Shown here: in pieces, positions 34,831 through 44,295 of the stretch
How the letters are laid out: each line of letters opens with the position of its first letter
Numbering within the stretch: position 1 is the stretch's first letter
Notes under the pieces: generated by a model
Database searches by the model: none
What the model was told of the DNA's origin: nothing
The model's input: only the letters and a program-made list of their open reading frames with translations
NCBI GenBank assembly: GCA_947453965.1
Contig: CANGIQ010000010.1
Span: 1 to 64,000, forward strand
Length of the DNA stretch: 64,000 nucleotides
DNA from: Comamonadaceae bacterium
GTDB taxonomy: Bacteria > Pseudomonadota > Gammaproteobacteria > Burkholderiales > Burkholderiaceae_C
Direction: 5' to 3'
Position numbers and translations under genes: made by a program

Positions 34831-37032
34831 ATGGAAATCAAGGTCAACTTTCTCGACAAGCTTCGTCTCGAAGCCAAGTTCGACGACTTCACGGTCATCG
34901 CCGACCAGCCCATTCGTTACAAAGGCGATGGCTCCGCGCCCGGACCCTTCGATTACTTTTTGGCCTCATCGGCGTTGTGCGCAGCCTACTTTGTCAAGCT
35001 GTACTGCAATACACGCAACATTTCGACCGAAAACATCCGCCTGTCGCAAAACAACATCGTCGATCCAGAGAATCGTTACCAGCAGATTTTCAAAATCCAA
35101 GTGGAGTTGCCGCCTGACATTCAGGAAGTGGATCGACGCGGCATCTTGAACTCGATCGAACGCTGCACGGTCAAAAAAGTGGTGCAAGCCGGTCCTGAAT
35201 TTGTAATCGAAGAAGTTGAGAACTTGGATGCCGATGCCCAGTCCTTGCTCACAGCCAAGCCCAGCGCAGACACCCACACCTACATCCTGGGCAAAGACTT
35301 GCCGCTGGAACAAACCATCGCCAACATGTCGAGCCTCTTGGCGGGCTTGGGCATCAAGATTGAAATTGCCTCGTGGCGCAACATCATTCCCAATGTGTGG
35401 TCGCTCCACATCCGTGATGCGCATTCGCCCATGTGTTTTACCAACGGCAAAGGCGCCACCAAAGAAAGCGCCTTGGCCTCGGCGCTGGGTGAATACATTG
35501 AACGGCTGAGCAACAACCATTTCTACGCCGGCGCTTTTTGGGGTGAGGACATTGCCAACGCAGCCTTTGTGCACTACCCGAATGAACGCTGGTTCAAACC
35601 GGGTAAAAAAGATGCGTTGCCGACAGACATTTTGGATCCGTATTGCTTGGCCATCTACAACCCCGATGGCGAGTTGCGCGGTTCGCATGTGATCGACACC
35701 AACTCAGGCAACACGCAGCGCGGCATTTGCGCCCTGCCCTATGTGCGCCAGTCCGATGGTGAGGTGGTGTATTTCCCATCGAACCTGATCGAAAACCTGT
35801 TCGTGAGCAACGGCATGAGTGCAGGCAATACGCTGGCCGAAGCACAGGTGCAATGTTTGTCGGAGATTTTCGAGCGCGCGGTCAAACGCGAAATCTTGGA
35901 AGGCGAAATTTGCTTGCCAGACGTGCCGCACGAGGTGTTGGCCCAATACCCCAGCATCTTGGCTGGCATTCAAGGTTTGGAAGAACAAGGCTTTCCTGTG
36001 CTGGTCAAGGACGCCTCGCTGGGCGGCACCTACCCTGTGATGTGTGTGACCTTGATGAACCCACGCACCGGTGGTGTGTTTGCCTCATTCGGCGCCCATC
36101 CGAGCTTAGAGGTGGCGCTAGAGCGCAGCCTGACCGAGCTGCTGCAAGGCCGCAGTTTTGAAGGGCTGAACGATTTGCCTCCACCCACCTTTGAGAGCCA
36201 TGCGGTCACCGAACCCAATAACTTTGTAGAGCACTTCATCGACTCCAGCGGCATTGTGTCGTGGCGTTTTTTCAGTGCCAAAGCAGATTACGAATTTGTG
36301 GCCTGGGATTTTTCGAGCCAAGGCGAGAACGCCAACGCCGAGGAAGCTGCGACCTTGTTTGGTATTTTGAAAGACATGGGCAAAGAGGTTTACACCGCGG
36401 TGTATGACCAGCTGGGTGCTGTGGCCTGCCGAATTTTAGTGCCCGGCTATTCCGAGATTTACCCCGTGGAAGACTTGATTTGGGACAACACCAACAAAGC
36501 GTTGCTGTTCCGTGCCGATGTGCTGAACCTGCATAGCTTGGACGATGCCCGCTTGGAAGCACTGCTGGATCGCTTGGAAAACAATGAGCTCGATGAATAC
36601 TTAGACATTGCCACCTTGATTGGCATTGAATTTGACGACAACACCGTGTGGGGCCAACTGACCGTGCTGGAATTGAAGTTGTTGATTCACCTGGCCTTGA
36701 AGCAATTCGAAGAAGCACAAGAGCTGGTGGGCGCCTTCTTGCAATACAACGACAACACGGTGGAGCGCCGATTGTTCTACCAAGCCTTGAATGTGGTGTT
36801 GGAGGTGCAACTCGACCCCGAACTCGGACTGGCAGACTACGAAGCCAACTTCCGCCGCATGTTTGGCGATGCGCGCATGGATGCGGTGATCGGATCGGTC
36901 GATGGCAGCGTGCGCTTCTTTGGTTTAACTCCCACGAGCATGCAACTCGAAGGGCTGGACAGACACCACCGACTGATCGACAGCTACAGAAAGCTGCACA
37001 CAGCGCGCGCCAACGCAACGGCTGCGGGTTAA
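34831..37032 (+). CDS. ycaO: OsmC-YcaO fusion protein
   Basis: The 733-residue protein has an N-terminal OsmC-like domain (residues about 1-130, with GPFDYFLASSALCAAYFVKLYC near 38-59). A YcaO ATP-dependent domain follows at about 150-560: GKGATKESALASALGEYIER near 206-225, AGNTLAEAQVQCLSEIFERA near 331-350. A C-terminal helical part (TPR-like) reaches to the end. The same architecture is found in E. coli YcaO, which is linked to methylthiolation of ribosomal protein S12. No precursor peptide, dehydrogenase or TfuA gene is near, so it is unlikely to be an azoline-peptide cluster. It follows the adhesin gene after 69 bases but looks independent of it. Confidence 0.9.
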   Translation: MEIKVNFLDKLRLEAKFDDFTVIADQPIRYKGDGSAPGPFDYFLASSALCAAYFVKLYCNTRNISTENIRLSQNNIVDPENRYQQIFKIQVELPPDIQEVDRRGILNSIERCTVKKVVQAGPEFVIEEVENLDADAQSLLTAKPSADTHTYILGKDLPLEQTIANMSSLLAGLGIKIEIASWRNIIPNVWSLHIRDAHSPMCFTNGKGATKESALASALGEYIERLSNNHFYAGAFWGEDIANAAFVHYPNERWFKPGKKDALPTDILDPYCLAIYNPDGELRGSHVIDTNSGNTQRGICALPYVRQSDGEVVYFPSNLIENLFVSNGMSAGNTLAEAQVQCLSEIFERAVKREILEGEICLPDVPHEVLAQYPSILAGIQGLEEQGFPVLVKDASLGGTYPVMCVTLMNPRTGGVFASFGAHPSLEVALERSLTELLQGRSFEGLNDLPPPTFESHAVTEPNNFVEHFIDSSGIVSWRFFSAKADYEFVAWDFSSQGENANAEEAATLFGILKDMGKEVYTAVYDQLGAVACRILVPGYSEIYPVEDLIWDNTNKALLFRADVLNLHSLDDARLEALLDRLENNELDEYLDIATLIGIEFDDNTVWGQLTVLELKLLIHLALKQFEEAQELVGAFLQYNDNTVERRLFYQALNVVLEVQLDPELGLADYEANFRRMFGDARMDAVIGSVDGSVRFFGLTPTSMQLEGLDRHHRLIDSYRKLHTARANATAAG

Positions 37033-37042
37033 AAAATTTTGG

Positions 37043-38071
37043 TTAGCGCGGCAAAGACTCGACCTCGCGGCGCCAACGATCGAGCAGGCGCTGTCTTTCT
37101 GCCGCTTTGCCGTATTTTTCAAAGTCGTATTTGATCAGCTTCACGCTGTCCAGACTTGGAATACGCGGGTCATGCTTGAAGGTTTTGTTGGCCGGTGATT
37201 GAAAGCTACCGGCTTTGGCACCCAGCGATTGCCCTGCGGGGCTCATCAACCAGTCGTAATATTTTTTCGCCGCTTCCGTGTTGCGACTGCCTCGCACCAA
37301 GGCGATGCCGCCAATTTCGTAACTCGTCCCTTCACAGGGGGCGCCGGTCACCACCGGATAGTGGTTGTAGCGCCATCCTTCAAACCCGAAGATGAAACTC
37401 ACGCCCACAGCAACCTCGCCTTTGGCCACATTGGGGGCTTGTGCGGTGCCACTGCGGGTGTATTGCGAGATGTTTTTGTGCAAGGTCTTCATGTAATCAA
37501 AGGCCTTGTCTTCGCCCATCAACTGCACCAAGCCCGCCAAGATGGTGTAAGCCGTTCCACTGGAGGCTGGGTGAGAAATTTCAACCTCCCCTTTGTAGAT
37601 CGGCTTGACCAAATCAGCCCAACATGTGGGCACAGGCAAGTGCTTCTTTTTCAACAGTTCGGTATTCCAACCAAAACCGATGGCGCTGGTGTAAAAACCG
37701 CCCACCATGTTGGAGGTCATGGCGTACTGCCGCACGCTCCAAGCGCTGAGCTGATCCATGTAAGCGGGACGGTAAGGTTCCAATAGCCCTATTTCTGCCG
37801 CTTGTAAAAAGGGATCGCCTGTGCCGCCCCACCACAGATCGGTTTTGGGGTTGGCCGCTTCAGCGCGCAATTGCGCCAACGCCTCGCCCGTGGGCTTGCG
37901 GGTTTGCAAGACACGGATGCCCGTTTGTTTTTGAAATTCAGACGCTGCCATCTCGCACCAGCTTTGGTCGGTGCTGCACATGGCATGCACCACCTGAGAT
38001 TGCGCTTGCGCTGCGCCAGCAGACAGGAACAACGCCGCTGCGACAAGACGGAAGATCGTTGGCATACGCAT
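37043..38071 (-). CDS. ABC transporter periplasmic binding protein (AfuA/FbpA-like), second paralogue
   Basis: The 342-residue protein has a signal peptide (MRMPTIFRLVAAALFLSAG, cleavage after AQA) and the binding-protein motif NPKTDLWWGGTGDPFLQAAE near 76-95. Its closest relative in the window is the binding protein at 41161-42180, with the same CS-x4-WC start and SQYTRSG and PASSGTAYT segments. I chose the start at 38071 because GAGG lies about eight bases upstream; a start at 38098 would overlap the ATPase gene by four bases. It is the last gene of the reverse-strand operon. Two binding proteins may widen the ligand range of one transporter. Confidence 0.87.
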   Translation of the reverse strand: MRMPTIFRLVAAALFLSAGAAQAQSQVVHAMCSTDQSWCEMAASEFQKQTGIRVLQTRKPTGEALAQLRAEAANPKTDLWWGGTGDPFLQAAEIGLLEPYRPAYMDQLSAWSVRQYAMTSNMVGGFYTSAIGFGWNTELLKKKHLPVPTCWADLVKPIYKGEVEISHPASSGTAYTILAGLVQLMGEDKAFDYMKTLHKNISQYTRSGTAQAPNVAKGEVAVGVSFIFGFEGWRYNHYPVVTGAPCEGTSYEIGGIALVRGSRNTEAAKKYYDWLMSPAGQSLGAKAGSFQSPANKTFKHDPRIPSLDSVKLIKYDFEKYGKAAERQRLLDRWRREVESLPR

Positions 38072-38094
38072 GGTGAAACCTCTTTTGAATCTGT

Positions 38095-39144
38095 TCATGG
38101 CTGCGCGGGCAGCACCATCACGCCGACCTGCCCCAAGGTCAGCCCGATCACGTCGCCGACCTGCGGCAAGGGATCGCGATTGGACATTTGCAGCCACAAA
38201 CGCCCCACCTCACATTCCAGGGTCACCTCATAGAAAGGCCCCAAAAACGCATGTTTCAACACTTTGGCAGGCAGCCCTTGAGAAGCGTCATTGATTTGCC
38301 AAGCCTCGGGGCGAATCGCCAATTCCACCGACCCGGGTTTGAGCGGCTGCGGGCTGTGCCATGTCAACGGGCCCAGCTTGAGTTCGTGTCCATCGGCTTG
38401 CACTTGGGCTTTGAGCATGACCGCTTCGCCCATGAAGTTGGCCACAAAATGGCTGTTGGGATGGTCATACAACGCACGCGGTGTGCCGTGCTGGGCAATG
38501 CGCCCCTCGTTCATCACCAACACATGGTCACTGACAGCCAGGGCCTCTGATTGATCGTGCGTCACATAGGCCACGGTCAAGCCCAGGCGTTGCTGAATCT
38601 CGCGAATTTCTTCACGCATCTCACGCCGCAAGCGCGCATCCAAATTGGACAGCGGTTCGTCAAACAGCAACACCGCGGGCTCCAACACCAGCGCGCGAGC
38701 CAAAGCCACGCGCTGCTGTTGCCCACCCGAGAGTTCACTGGGCCAGCGATGCTCCATGGACTTCAAACCCACGTTCGTGAGCGTTTGCATGGCACGCTGT
38801 GCAGCTTGTGCATGGGGAACGCCCGACATGCGCAAGCCATACATCACGTTATCGAGCACGCGCAAGTGTGGAAACAAGGCATAGCTTTGAAACATCATGC
38901 TCACCGCACGCTGCGCTGGGCCGAGGTGTGTGACGTTGTCACCGCCCATCCAAATCTGCCCTTCGGTGGCAAATTCGAGCCCGGCAATCATGCGCAAGGT
39001 CGTGGTTTTGCCGCAGCCCGAGGGGCCCAACAAGGTGGTCAATGTGCCTTGAGGGATTTCAAAACTCACATCGTTCACCGCCCACGGTGCGGCGTCGCTG
39101 GCACCGTAGCGCTTTTTGACGTTGACAAATTTGACACTGCTCAC
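38095..39144 (-). CDS. ABC transporter ATP-binding protein (AfuC/FbpC/PotA-like)
   Basis: The 349-residue protein has Walker A GPSGCGKTT near 39-47, signature LSGGQQQR near 139-146, Walker B VLLFDEPLSNLD near 159-170 and a C-terminal TOBE-type regulatory region from about 240. This is the usual layout for iron(III), spermidine and sugar-phosphate importers. It follows the permease gene after 22 bases on the reverse strand. Confidence 0.92.
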   Translation of the reverse strand: MSSVKFVNVKKRYGASDAAPWAVNDVSFEIPQGTLTTLLGPSGCGKTTTLRMIAGLEFATEGQIWMGGDNVTHLGPAQRAVSMMFQSYALFPHLRVLDNVMYGLRMSGVPHAQAAQRAMQTLTNVGLKSMEHRWPSELSGGQQQRVALARALVLEPAVLLFDEPLSNLDARLRREMREEIREIQQRLGLTVAYVTHDQSEALAVSDHVLVMNEGRIAQHGTPRALYDHPNSHFVANFMGEAVMLKAQVQADGHELKLGPLTWHSPQPLKPGSVELAIRPEAWQINDASQGLPAKVLKHAFLGPFYEVTLECEVGRLWLQMSNRDPLPQVGDVIGLTLGQVGVMVLPAQP

Positions 39145-39166
39145 AATGAATTCCTAGTGTTCATGA

Positions 39167-41164
39167 TCACACCACGCGACGACCGAGTTCACGATCGCCC
39201 ACCATTTTTTGAATGCCCCACACGGCCAGTGACATCAGCACCATCAACACCGTGCAATAAGCCAAGGCGATGCCATAGTCGCCATTGCCCACGCGACCAA
39301 TGATGTAGGTGGTAGCAAGATCGTTCTCGGCGGTCACCAAAAAGATCACCGCCGAAACCGTGGTCATCGAGCGTATGAAGCTGTAGAGCAAGGCCGTCAA
39401 CAACGCAGGTCGCAACAGTGGCAGCACCACATGACGCAAGGTCTGCCAGGTTGTGGCGCGCAACATGGACGAAGCCTCTTCCAGCGATTTGTCGAGTTGT
39501 TCGAACGAGGCCACGCCAGAGCGAACGCCCACCGGTAAGTTGCGAAACATGAAGCACAGCACGATCAAGGTGCCCGTGCCCGTGAGTTCGATCGGTGGCA
39601 CATTGAATGCCACCACATAGCTCACACCCAACACCGTGCCCGGAATGGCAAAGGCGAGCAAGGTGGAGAACTCAAAGAAGCGCTTGCCCCTAAAGCTCTG
39701 CCGCGCCAACACCCAGGCAATCAGCAGGCCGAGTACCGCCGTTAACGGCGCCGACACAGCCGAGAGCTCCAAGGTGGTCCACAAAGAGTTCCAAGCCGTA
39801 CCGACCCAGACCCAACCGAAATCGCCTTTGGCAATGCCAAACGCCATTTCAAAATGCTGCAAGGTCAGTGTGTAATCGCGGCCCCAGGTTTTGACAAAAC
39901 CACCGCTGAAAGCAAACACATAAATCACAAAGGTCAACGCCAACCAAGGAATGGCAATGGCTTGCGTGATGCGCGTCAAACCGTTCGGCAACACCGCAGA
40001 AAGCCCTGCATCGCCCTTGCCACTGACGGTGGTGAAACTTTGTCGCCCCATCACCAAATGCTGCAAGGCAAACACGGCAAACGCAAACAAGGTCAGCAAC
40101 CAAGCCAAGCTGGCTGCACGCCCCGGATCGAACTGCGCCCCGACGATGGCAAAGAAGATCTCGGTCGATAAGACTGAATAGGAACCACCCACCACAATGG
40201 GATTGCCAAAGTCGGCCATGCTTTCAATGAATCCAATCAAAAAGGCATTCACCAAGCCCGGTTTGAGCAAGGGCAAGGTCACGCTCCAAAACACCTGGGC
40301 GCGACTGGCGCCCAGCGTTTGCGAGGCCTCTTCCAAGCTGGGTGAAATGCCTTGCAGCACGCCGCGCATCATCAGGTAAGCAATGGGCGTGAACGCAAAC
40401 ATCTGTGCCAAGCCGATACCCAGCGCGCCGTAAAACCACCGCGTGGGTTCAATGGCCCACGCCCATTCCAACAGTTGGTTCACGATGCCTGCACGGCCAA
40501 ACAACAAAATCAGTCCCAAGCCGACCACAAATGGTGGCGTTATGATGGGTGCCAGCGCCAGCAGTTTGAGCAGTTGCTGAGCCAGGCCCTTGGGCTTCAA
40601 GCCTGTTCGCTCCGCCAGCAAAGCCAGCAAGGTACCCAACACCGTGGTGCCCAAAGCCACCCAGGTGCTCAGCCACAAGGTGTTCCACGCCACACCGCAA
40701 TTCAGGTTGGCGTGCACACACGACAAACTCCAGATACGGCTGTCTGTCAGGCGCGCCCAGCCGGCTTGCCAAGCGTAGGCGTTGTGTTCATCGCGCCAAG
40801 CCGCGCTCAAGGCATTGCCCACGGGGTAAGCCACAAACACCAGGAGCAACACCCCAATCAGCACCACTGCACCGGCGGTCCACGCATCGCCTTTGAAGGC
40901 GCCTGCTCTCGACCAAGCCGTGGCGAGCAACATCAGCAGGGCTGTCATGCACACCCAGGTGCCCGCGCCCCAGGCAGGGAGCGTTTGCGAGCCCTGCCAA
41001 AGCAGTTGCATGTACTGCCAGCCGTTGATGGCTTGGGTCTGCGTTGCCAGCGCAAAGCCCACCTCTAGCCAACCCAAGTCTGGCCATGCGTTCCAAGGCA
41101 TGGCAAAAAAACCAAGCAGCGCGGCCAGCCACAGCCAAACGACAGGCCTATTCAAGCGACTCAT
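39167..41164 (-). CDS. Fused double ABC permease (AfuB/FbpB-like)
   Basis: The 665-residue membrane protein has about twelve transmembrane helices and two BPD-type permease domains. Their ATPase-docking loops are near residues 280-300 (LEEASQTLGASRAQVFW) and 565-585 (LEEASSMLRATTWQTLRHV). Single-chain double permeases of this kind occur in FbpB and AfuB. AfuABC of Actinobacillus was first called an iron transporter and later shown to take up sugar phosphates, so either ligand class is possible. Its start overlaps the stop of the first binding-protein gene. Confidence 0.9.
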   Translation of the reverse strand: MSRLNRPVVWLWLAALLGFFAMPWNAWPDLGWLEVGFALATQTQAINGWQYMQLLWQGSQTLPAWGAGTWVCMTALLMLLATAWSRAGAFKGDAWTAGAVVLIGVLLLVFVAYPVGNALSAAWRDEHNAYAWQAGWARLTDSRIWSLSCVHANLNCGVAWNTLWLSTWVALGTTVLGTLLALLAERTGLKPKGLAQQLLKLLALAPIITPPFVVGLGLILLFGRAGIVNQLLEWAWAIEPTRWFYGALGIGLAQMFAFTPIAYLMMRGVLQGISPSLEEASQTLGASRAQVFWSVTLPLLKPGLVNAFLIGFIESMADFGNPIVVGGSYSVLSTEIFFAIVGAQFDPGRAASLAWLLTLFAFAVFALQHLVMGRQSFTTVSGKGDAGLSAVLPNGLTRITQAIAIPWLALTFVIYVFAFSGGFVKTWGRDYTLTLQHFEMAFGIAKGDFGWVWVGTAWNSLWTTLELSAVSAPLTAVLGLLIAWVLARQSFRGKRFFEFSTLLAFAIPGTVLGVSYVVAFNVPPIELTGTGTLIVLCFMFRNLPVGVRSGVASFEQLDKSLEEASSMLRATTWQTLRHVVLPLLRPALLTALLYSFIRSMTTVSAVIFLVTAENDLATTYIIGRVGNGDYGIALAYCTVLMVLMSLAVWGIQKMVGDRELGRRVV

Positions 41165-42180
41165 CGGGGCAGCGCGTTGACTTCTTTTTCCCAGCGCGCA
41201 ATCAAACGCTTGCGCTCGTTGCTGGCACCGTATTTGGCATAGTCATAGGCAATGAATTTGATCGATTTGAAGTCAGGCACGTGGGGGTCCAACTTTGCAT
41301 GCTTGTTGCTCGGCAACTGGTACTGCTTGGTGGCCGCCGCCATTTCTTGGGCAGCAGGCGTCAACGCCCATTCGTAAAACTTCTTGGCCAACTCCAAGTT
41401 GCGCGCACGTTTGACAAGGCTCATGGAACCAATTTCTGCTCCCGTGCCATCGGCGGGTGTGATGGTGGCCACAGGAAAGCCATTCATTTTTTCTTGCGGC
41501 CCATCGTGAACAAAGCTGATCGACACTGTTGCTTCACCACGCGCCACGGCTTTGAGTGGTGCCACACCGCTGCGGGTGTATTGGCTGATGTTCTTGTGCA
41601 GGGCTTTGAGGTAGTCAAAGGCTTTGTCCTCGCCCATGAGCTGCACCAAGGTGGCAATCATGGTGTAGGCCGTACCGCTCGACGCTGGATTGGCCATTTG
41701 AATTTCGCCTTTGTATTCCGGCTTGAGCAAATCAGCCCAAGTTTTAGGAACCGGCAATTTTTTCTTGATCAGCAGTTCGGTGTTGTACGCAAAACCCAAA
41801 GGGCCCGAGTAAATGCCCACCGTTTTGTAGCCCGACTGTTTGGCTTGTTGCTGCGCCCAAGGGTGCAGTTGCCCCATCATGGGCGACTCGTAGGCCAACG
41901 ACAAGTCCTGCTCGGCGGCCTGCAAATGCGGGTCGCCCGTGCCGCCAAACCAAATGTCTGTTTTGGGGTTGTCGCGTTCAGCAATCAGCTGCGCCAGGGC
42001 TTCGCCCGAGCCTTTGACCGACATATTGATCTTGACGCCCGTGGTGCGCGCATACACGGTGGCGATCATGCTGCACCATTCAGCTTGTACCGAGCAAATG
42101 ACATTGAGTTGCTGCGCTTGAACCGAAGCTGCTGCAAAAACGCAAAACGCCAAAATGATTTTTTTCACACAATCTCTCAC
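41161..42180 (-). CDS. ABC transporter periplasmic binding protein (AfuA/FbpA-like), first paralogue
   Basis: The 339-residue protein has a signal peptide (residues 1-22, cleavage after VQA) and the motif NPKTDIWFGGTGDPHLQAAE near 72-91, close to AfuA-type binders. It is the first gene of the operon binding protein-permease-ATPase-second binding protein. The intergenic region to soxX (42181-42275) is AT-rich and must hold both divergent promoters. The mature protein keeps a cysteine pair near its N-terminus (CSVQAEWC), shared with the second paralogue. Confidence 0.9.
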   Translation of the reverse strand: MRDCVKKIILAFCVFAAASVQAQQLNVICSVQAEWCSMIATVYARTTGVKINMSVKGSGEALAQLIAERDNPKTDIWFGGTGDPHLQAAEQDLSLAYESPMMGQLHPWAQQQAKQSGYKTVGIYSGPLGFAYNTELLIKKKLPVPKTWADLLKPEYKGEIQMANPASSGTAYTMIATLVQLMGEDKAFDYLKALHKNISQYTRSGVAPLKAVARGEATVSISFVHDGPQEKMNGFPVATITPADGTGAEIGSMSLVKRARNLELAKKFYEWALTPAAQEMAAATKQYQLPSNKHAKLDPHVPDFKSIKFIAYDYAKYGASNERKRLIARWEKEVNALPR

Positions 42181-42275
42181 AAATACATCAATACCTAAAC
42201 TATAAACATGAAAAAAATCTAATTTCTAACGTATTTCCCTAAACATGCAGCCTCACCCACACCACACCATTCGGC

Positions 42276-42680
42276 ATGAAACCTTCTGACCATTTCATTG
42301 GCATGATCTTGTGGCTCTGTACATGGACCAGCATGGCGCAACCGTTGACGCCCGTCGAACGCGGCTTTCGCCTCATGGCCAACCGCCAGCAAGGCAATTG
42401 CGTCACTTGCCATCAAGTCTCCACGCTGCGTGATGCACCAGGTATCGACGGTGCTGCGGGCAAGCAAGGGGACTTTGGCCCGTCACTCGATGGTGTGGCC
42501 AAGCGCTACAGCGTGGCACAGCTGCGTCAGTGGGTATCGGACGCACGCCAGATCAGCCCCAACACTCTGATGCCCCCTTTTGGCACGATCGAGGGCACAA
42601 CACAAGCTGCGCCATCACGCCCCATGCTGAGCGCGGAAGAAATCGACCTGGTGACAGCAGCCTTAGCCACTTTGCGCTAA
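42276..42680 (+). CDS. soxX: SoxX, c-type cytochrome subunit
   Basis: The 134-residue protein has a signal peptide (hydrophobic residues 7-20) and one heme-c motif CVTCH at 42-46. GPSLDGVAKRYSVAQLRQWV near 68-87 and a likely axial Met in NTLMPPFGT follow. It forms the SoxAX cytochrome that couples thiosulfate to the SoxYZ carrier in the periplasm. It heads a four-gene cluster in the order X-Y-Z-A. Confidence 0.88.
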   Translation: MKPSDHFIGMILWLCTWTSMAQPLTPVERGFRLMANRQQGNCVTCHQVSTLRDAPGIDGAAGKQGDFGPSLDGVAKRYSVAQLRQWVSDARQISPNTLMPPFGTIEGTTQAAPSRPMLSAEEIDLVTAALATLR

Positions 42681-42691
42681 AGTGCGCCCAC

Positions 42692-43144
42692 ATGTTGACC
42701 CCACAGACACCGTTGGCCCGTCGTTTTTGCCTTGCGCAATTAGGGGTTGGCGTTGCAGGTCTGTGTGGCGTCTCGCAGGTGATTGGGGCTCCAGACCCGA
42801 ACTCTCAAACCGATTTGCGTTCCCGTGCTTTGCCAAGCCAAGGGATTGACATCACGCTGCCGCCACTGGCCGACAACAGCAACGCCATTCCTTTGCAGTT
42901 CATGCTGCAAGCGCCCGTGGGCCTGACGTTGCGGGGCTTTGACATCATTGCCCCCGAAAACCCCAACCGCACCATCTTGCACCTTCAGCTCGGGCAGACC
43001 CAAGAGCGTCTGAAATTCAGCACCCGCATTCGCTTGGCCATGACGCAAGAGGTCTGGGTTTTGGCACACCTGAGTGACGGCACCACCTTGGGGCGTTCAG
43101 CCCACACCGTGGTCACCGCCACAGCGTGTTTTGACGAAACCTGA
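42692..43144 (+). CDS. soxY: SoxY-like sulfur carrier with an altered C-terminus
   Basis: The 150-residue protein has a twin-Arg-like signal (LARRFCLAQLGVGVAGL near 8-24) and a SoxY-type beta-sandwich core (FMLQAPVGLTLRGFDIIAPENPN near 73-95, split across the conserved fold). Canonical SoxY ends in GGCGG, whose cysteine carries the sulfur substrate. Here the tail is TATACFDET: the cysteine (C146) remains, but the flanking glycines are absent and four residues follow it. Its place between soxX and soxZ supports the identity. Whether it still carries sulfur is open. Confidence 0.75.
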   Translation: MLTPQTPLARRFCLAQLGVGVAGLCGVSQVIGAPDPNSQTDLRSRALPSQGIDITLPPLADNSNAIPLQFMLQAPVGLTLRGFDIIAPENPNRTILHLQLGQTQERLKFSTRIRLAMTQEVWVLAHLSDGTTLGRSAHTVVTATACFDET

Positions 43145-43149
43145 ACCCC

Positions 43150-43488
43150 ATGGCCAACACGCTTGACATTCCTGTTCGTCTGTCCATCTCAGGACCCATG
43201 CGAGCCAACGCCGAGGTGGAAGTACGCTTGCTGCTTGGGCACAGCATGGAGACAGGGTTTCGACACGACAGCTCTGGGGCGCCAGTGCCCAAGGACATTT
43301 TGCAATTCGTCACGGTACACATGGGTGACGTGTTGATTTTTGAGGCCGAGTTGGGCACAGGCATGGCCGCCAATCCCATGTTCTTTTTTTCCTTCACCTT
43401 GCCAGCACAAGCGGGTGAGATGGTGGTGCGCTGGACAGACCAGCAAGGCCGTAACGGCGAGATGCGGCGCGCCTTGCTTTACCGTTAA
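43150..43488 (+). CDS. soxZ: SoxZ sulfur-carrier partner
   Basis: The 112-residue protein lacks a signal peptide, as usual for SoxZ, which is exported bound to SoxY. SMETGFRHDSSGAPVPKDIL near 33-52 matches the conserved METG-x-R region of SoxZ, and the C-terminal GEMVVRWTDQQG matches its last strand. It starts five bases after soxY. Confidence 0.86.
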   Translation: MANTLDIPVRLSISGPMRANAEVEVRLLLGHSMETGFRHDSSGAPVPKDILQFVTVHMGDVLIFEAELGTGMAANPMFFFSFTLPAQAGEMVVRWTDQQGRNGEMRRALLYR

Positions 43489-43492
43489 CACC

Positions 43493-44266
43493 ATGCGCTT
43501 TCGCTGCTTTTGGCCAGGTTTGTCGCTCGGCGCTCTGCTGCTTGGCGCCCACGCGCTGTCCTACGCACAAACAAGGCTCAGCGGCGACCATTTTTTAAGC
43601 CCGCAACTGCAAGCCATGCAGCAAGACCAGGATGTCAACCCCGTCACACTGTGGGTTGAAAAAGGTCAGACCTTGTGGCGCAACAACTGCCAACGTTGCC
43701 ACCAAGCCCCTGAAACCTTGAGCCGCGCAGCAGCAGAACATCCGCGCTTGGTCAGCCGCAACAACCACGCACGCTTGGTCAACTTAGAAGATCAAATCAA
43801 CAGCTGTCGCCAACGCATAGGCCAACAGCCCAAGGGTCTGGAAGACGACGACACCCTGTCACTCAGCGCCCTGCTCCACAGCGTGGGCAAAGGTGAAAAA
43901 ATCAACCCTCGCCCACCCGCAGAAAGCGTGGGCGTACAGCGCTGGCAAGATGAGTTGGGACAAGGGGCCGCACTGTACGCCACACGCTTGGGGCGGCTCA
44001 ATTTGGCGTGCACGCATTGCCACGACGGCAAAGTAGGTGCCCAGCTTCGGGCCGAGGTGGTGAGCCCGGGGCACCCCACGGGTTTTCCAATTTACCGTTT
44101 GAATTGGCAAACCATGGGCAGCATCGACCGCCGTTTGCGCGCGTGTTACTCAGGCGTGCAAGCGACTCTGCCCGCACCAGGCAGCCCCGCACTGAGGCAG
44201 CTCGAACTCTTCCTCAAAGTGCGTGCCAGCGGCATGCCGCTGGACGGTCCGGCGATCCGGCGCTGA
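43493..44266 (+). CDS. soxA: SoxA, diheme c-type cytochrome
   Basis: The 257-residue protein has a signal peptide (1-26), two heme-c motifs CQRCH (66-70) and CTHCH (173-177), a conserved heme-ligand cysteine C105 in INSC, and the active-site cysteine C218 in RACYSG that becomes the persulfide ligand. With SoxX it would join thiosulfate to SoxY. The gene is the last of the cluster; no soxB, soxC or soxD is in the window, so the pathway here is incomplete. It ends 29 bases before a convergent gene. Confidence 0.9.
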   Translation: MRFRCFWPGLSLGALLLGAHALSYAQTRLSGDHFLSPQLQAMQQDQDVNPVTLWVEKGQTLWRNNCQRCHQAPETLSRAAAEHPRLVSRNNHARLVNLEDQINSCRQRIGQQPKGLEDDDTLSLSALLHSVGKGEKINPRPPAESVGVQRWQDELGQGAALYATRLGRLNLACTHCHDGKVGAQLRAEVVSPGHPTGFPIYRLNWQTMGSIDRRLRACYSGVQATLPAPGSPALRQLELFLKVRASGMPLDGPAIRR

Positions 44267-44295
44267 CGTCCAACGTTTAGCTCACAAAGACCAGA

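Noticed and set aside
34831..37032. YcaO-based azoline/thioamide peptide cluster
   Set aside because: The protein has the OsmC-YcaO architecture of the E. coli type, and there is no precursor peptide, dehydrogenase or TfuA nearby.
41044..42198. Forward open frame (384 codons) opposite the first AfuA-like binding protein
   Set aside because: The reverse-strand gene has clear motifs and a paralogue; the forward product is a shadow.
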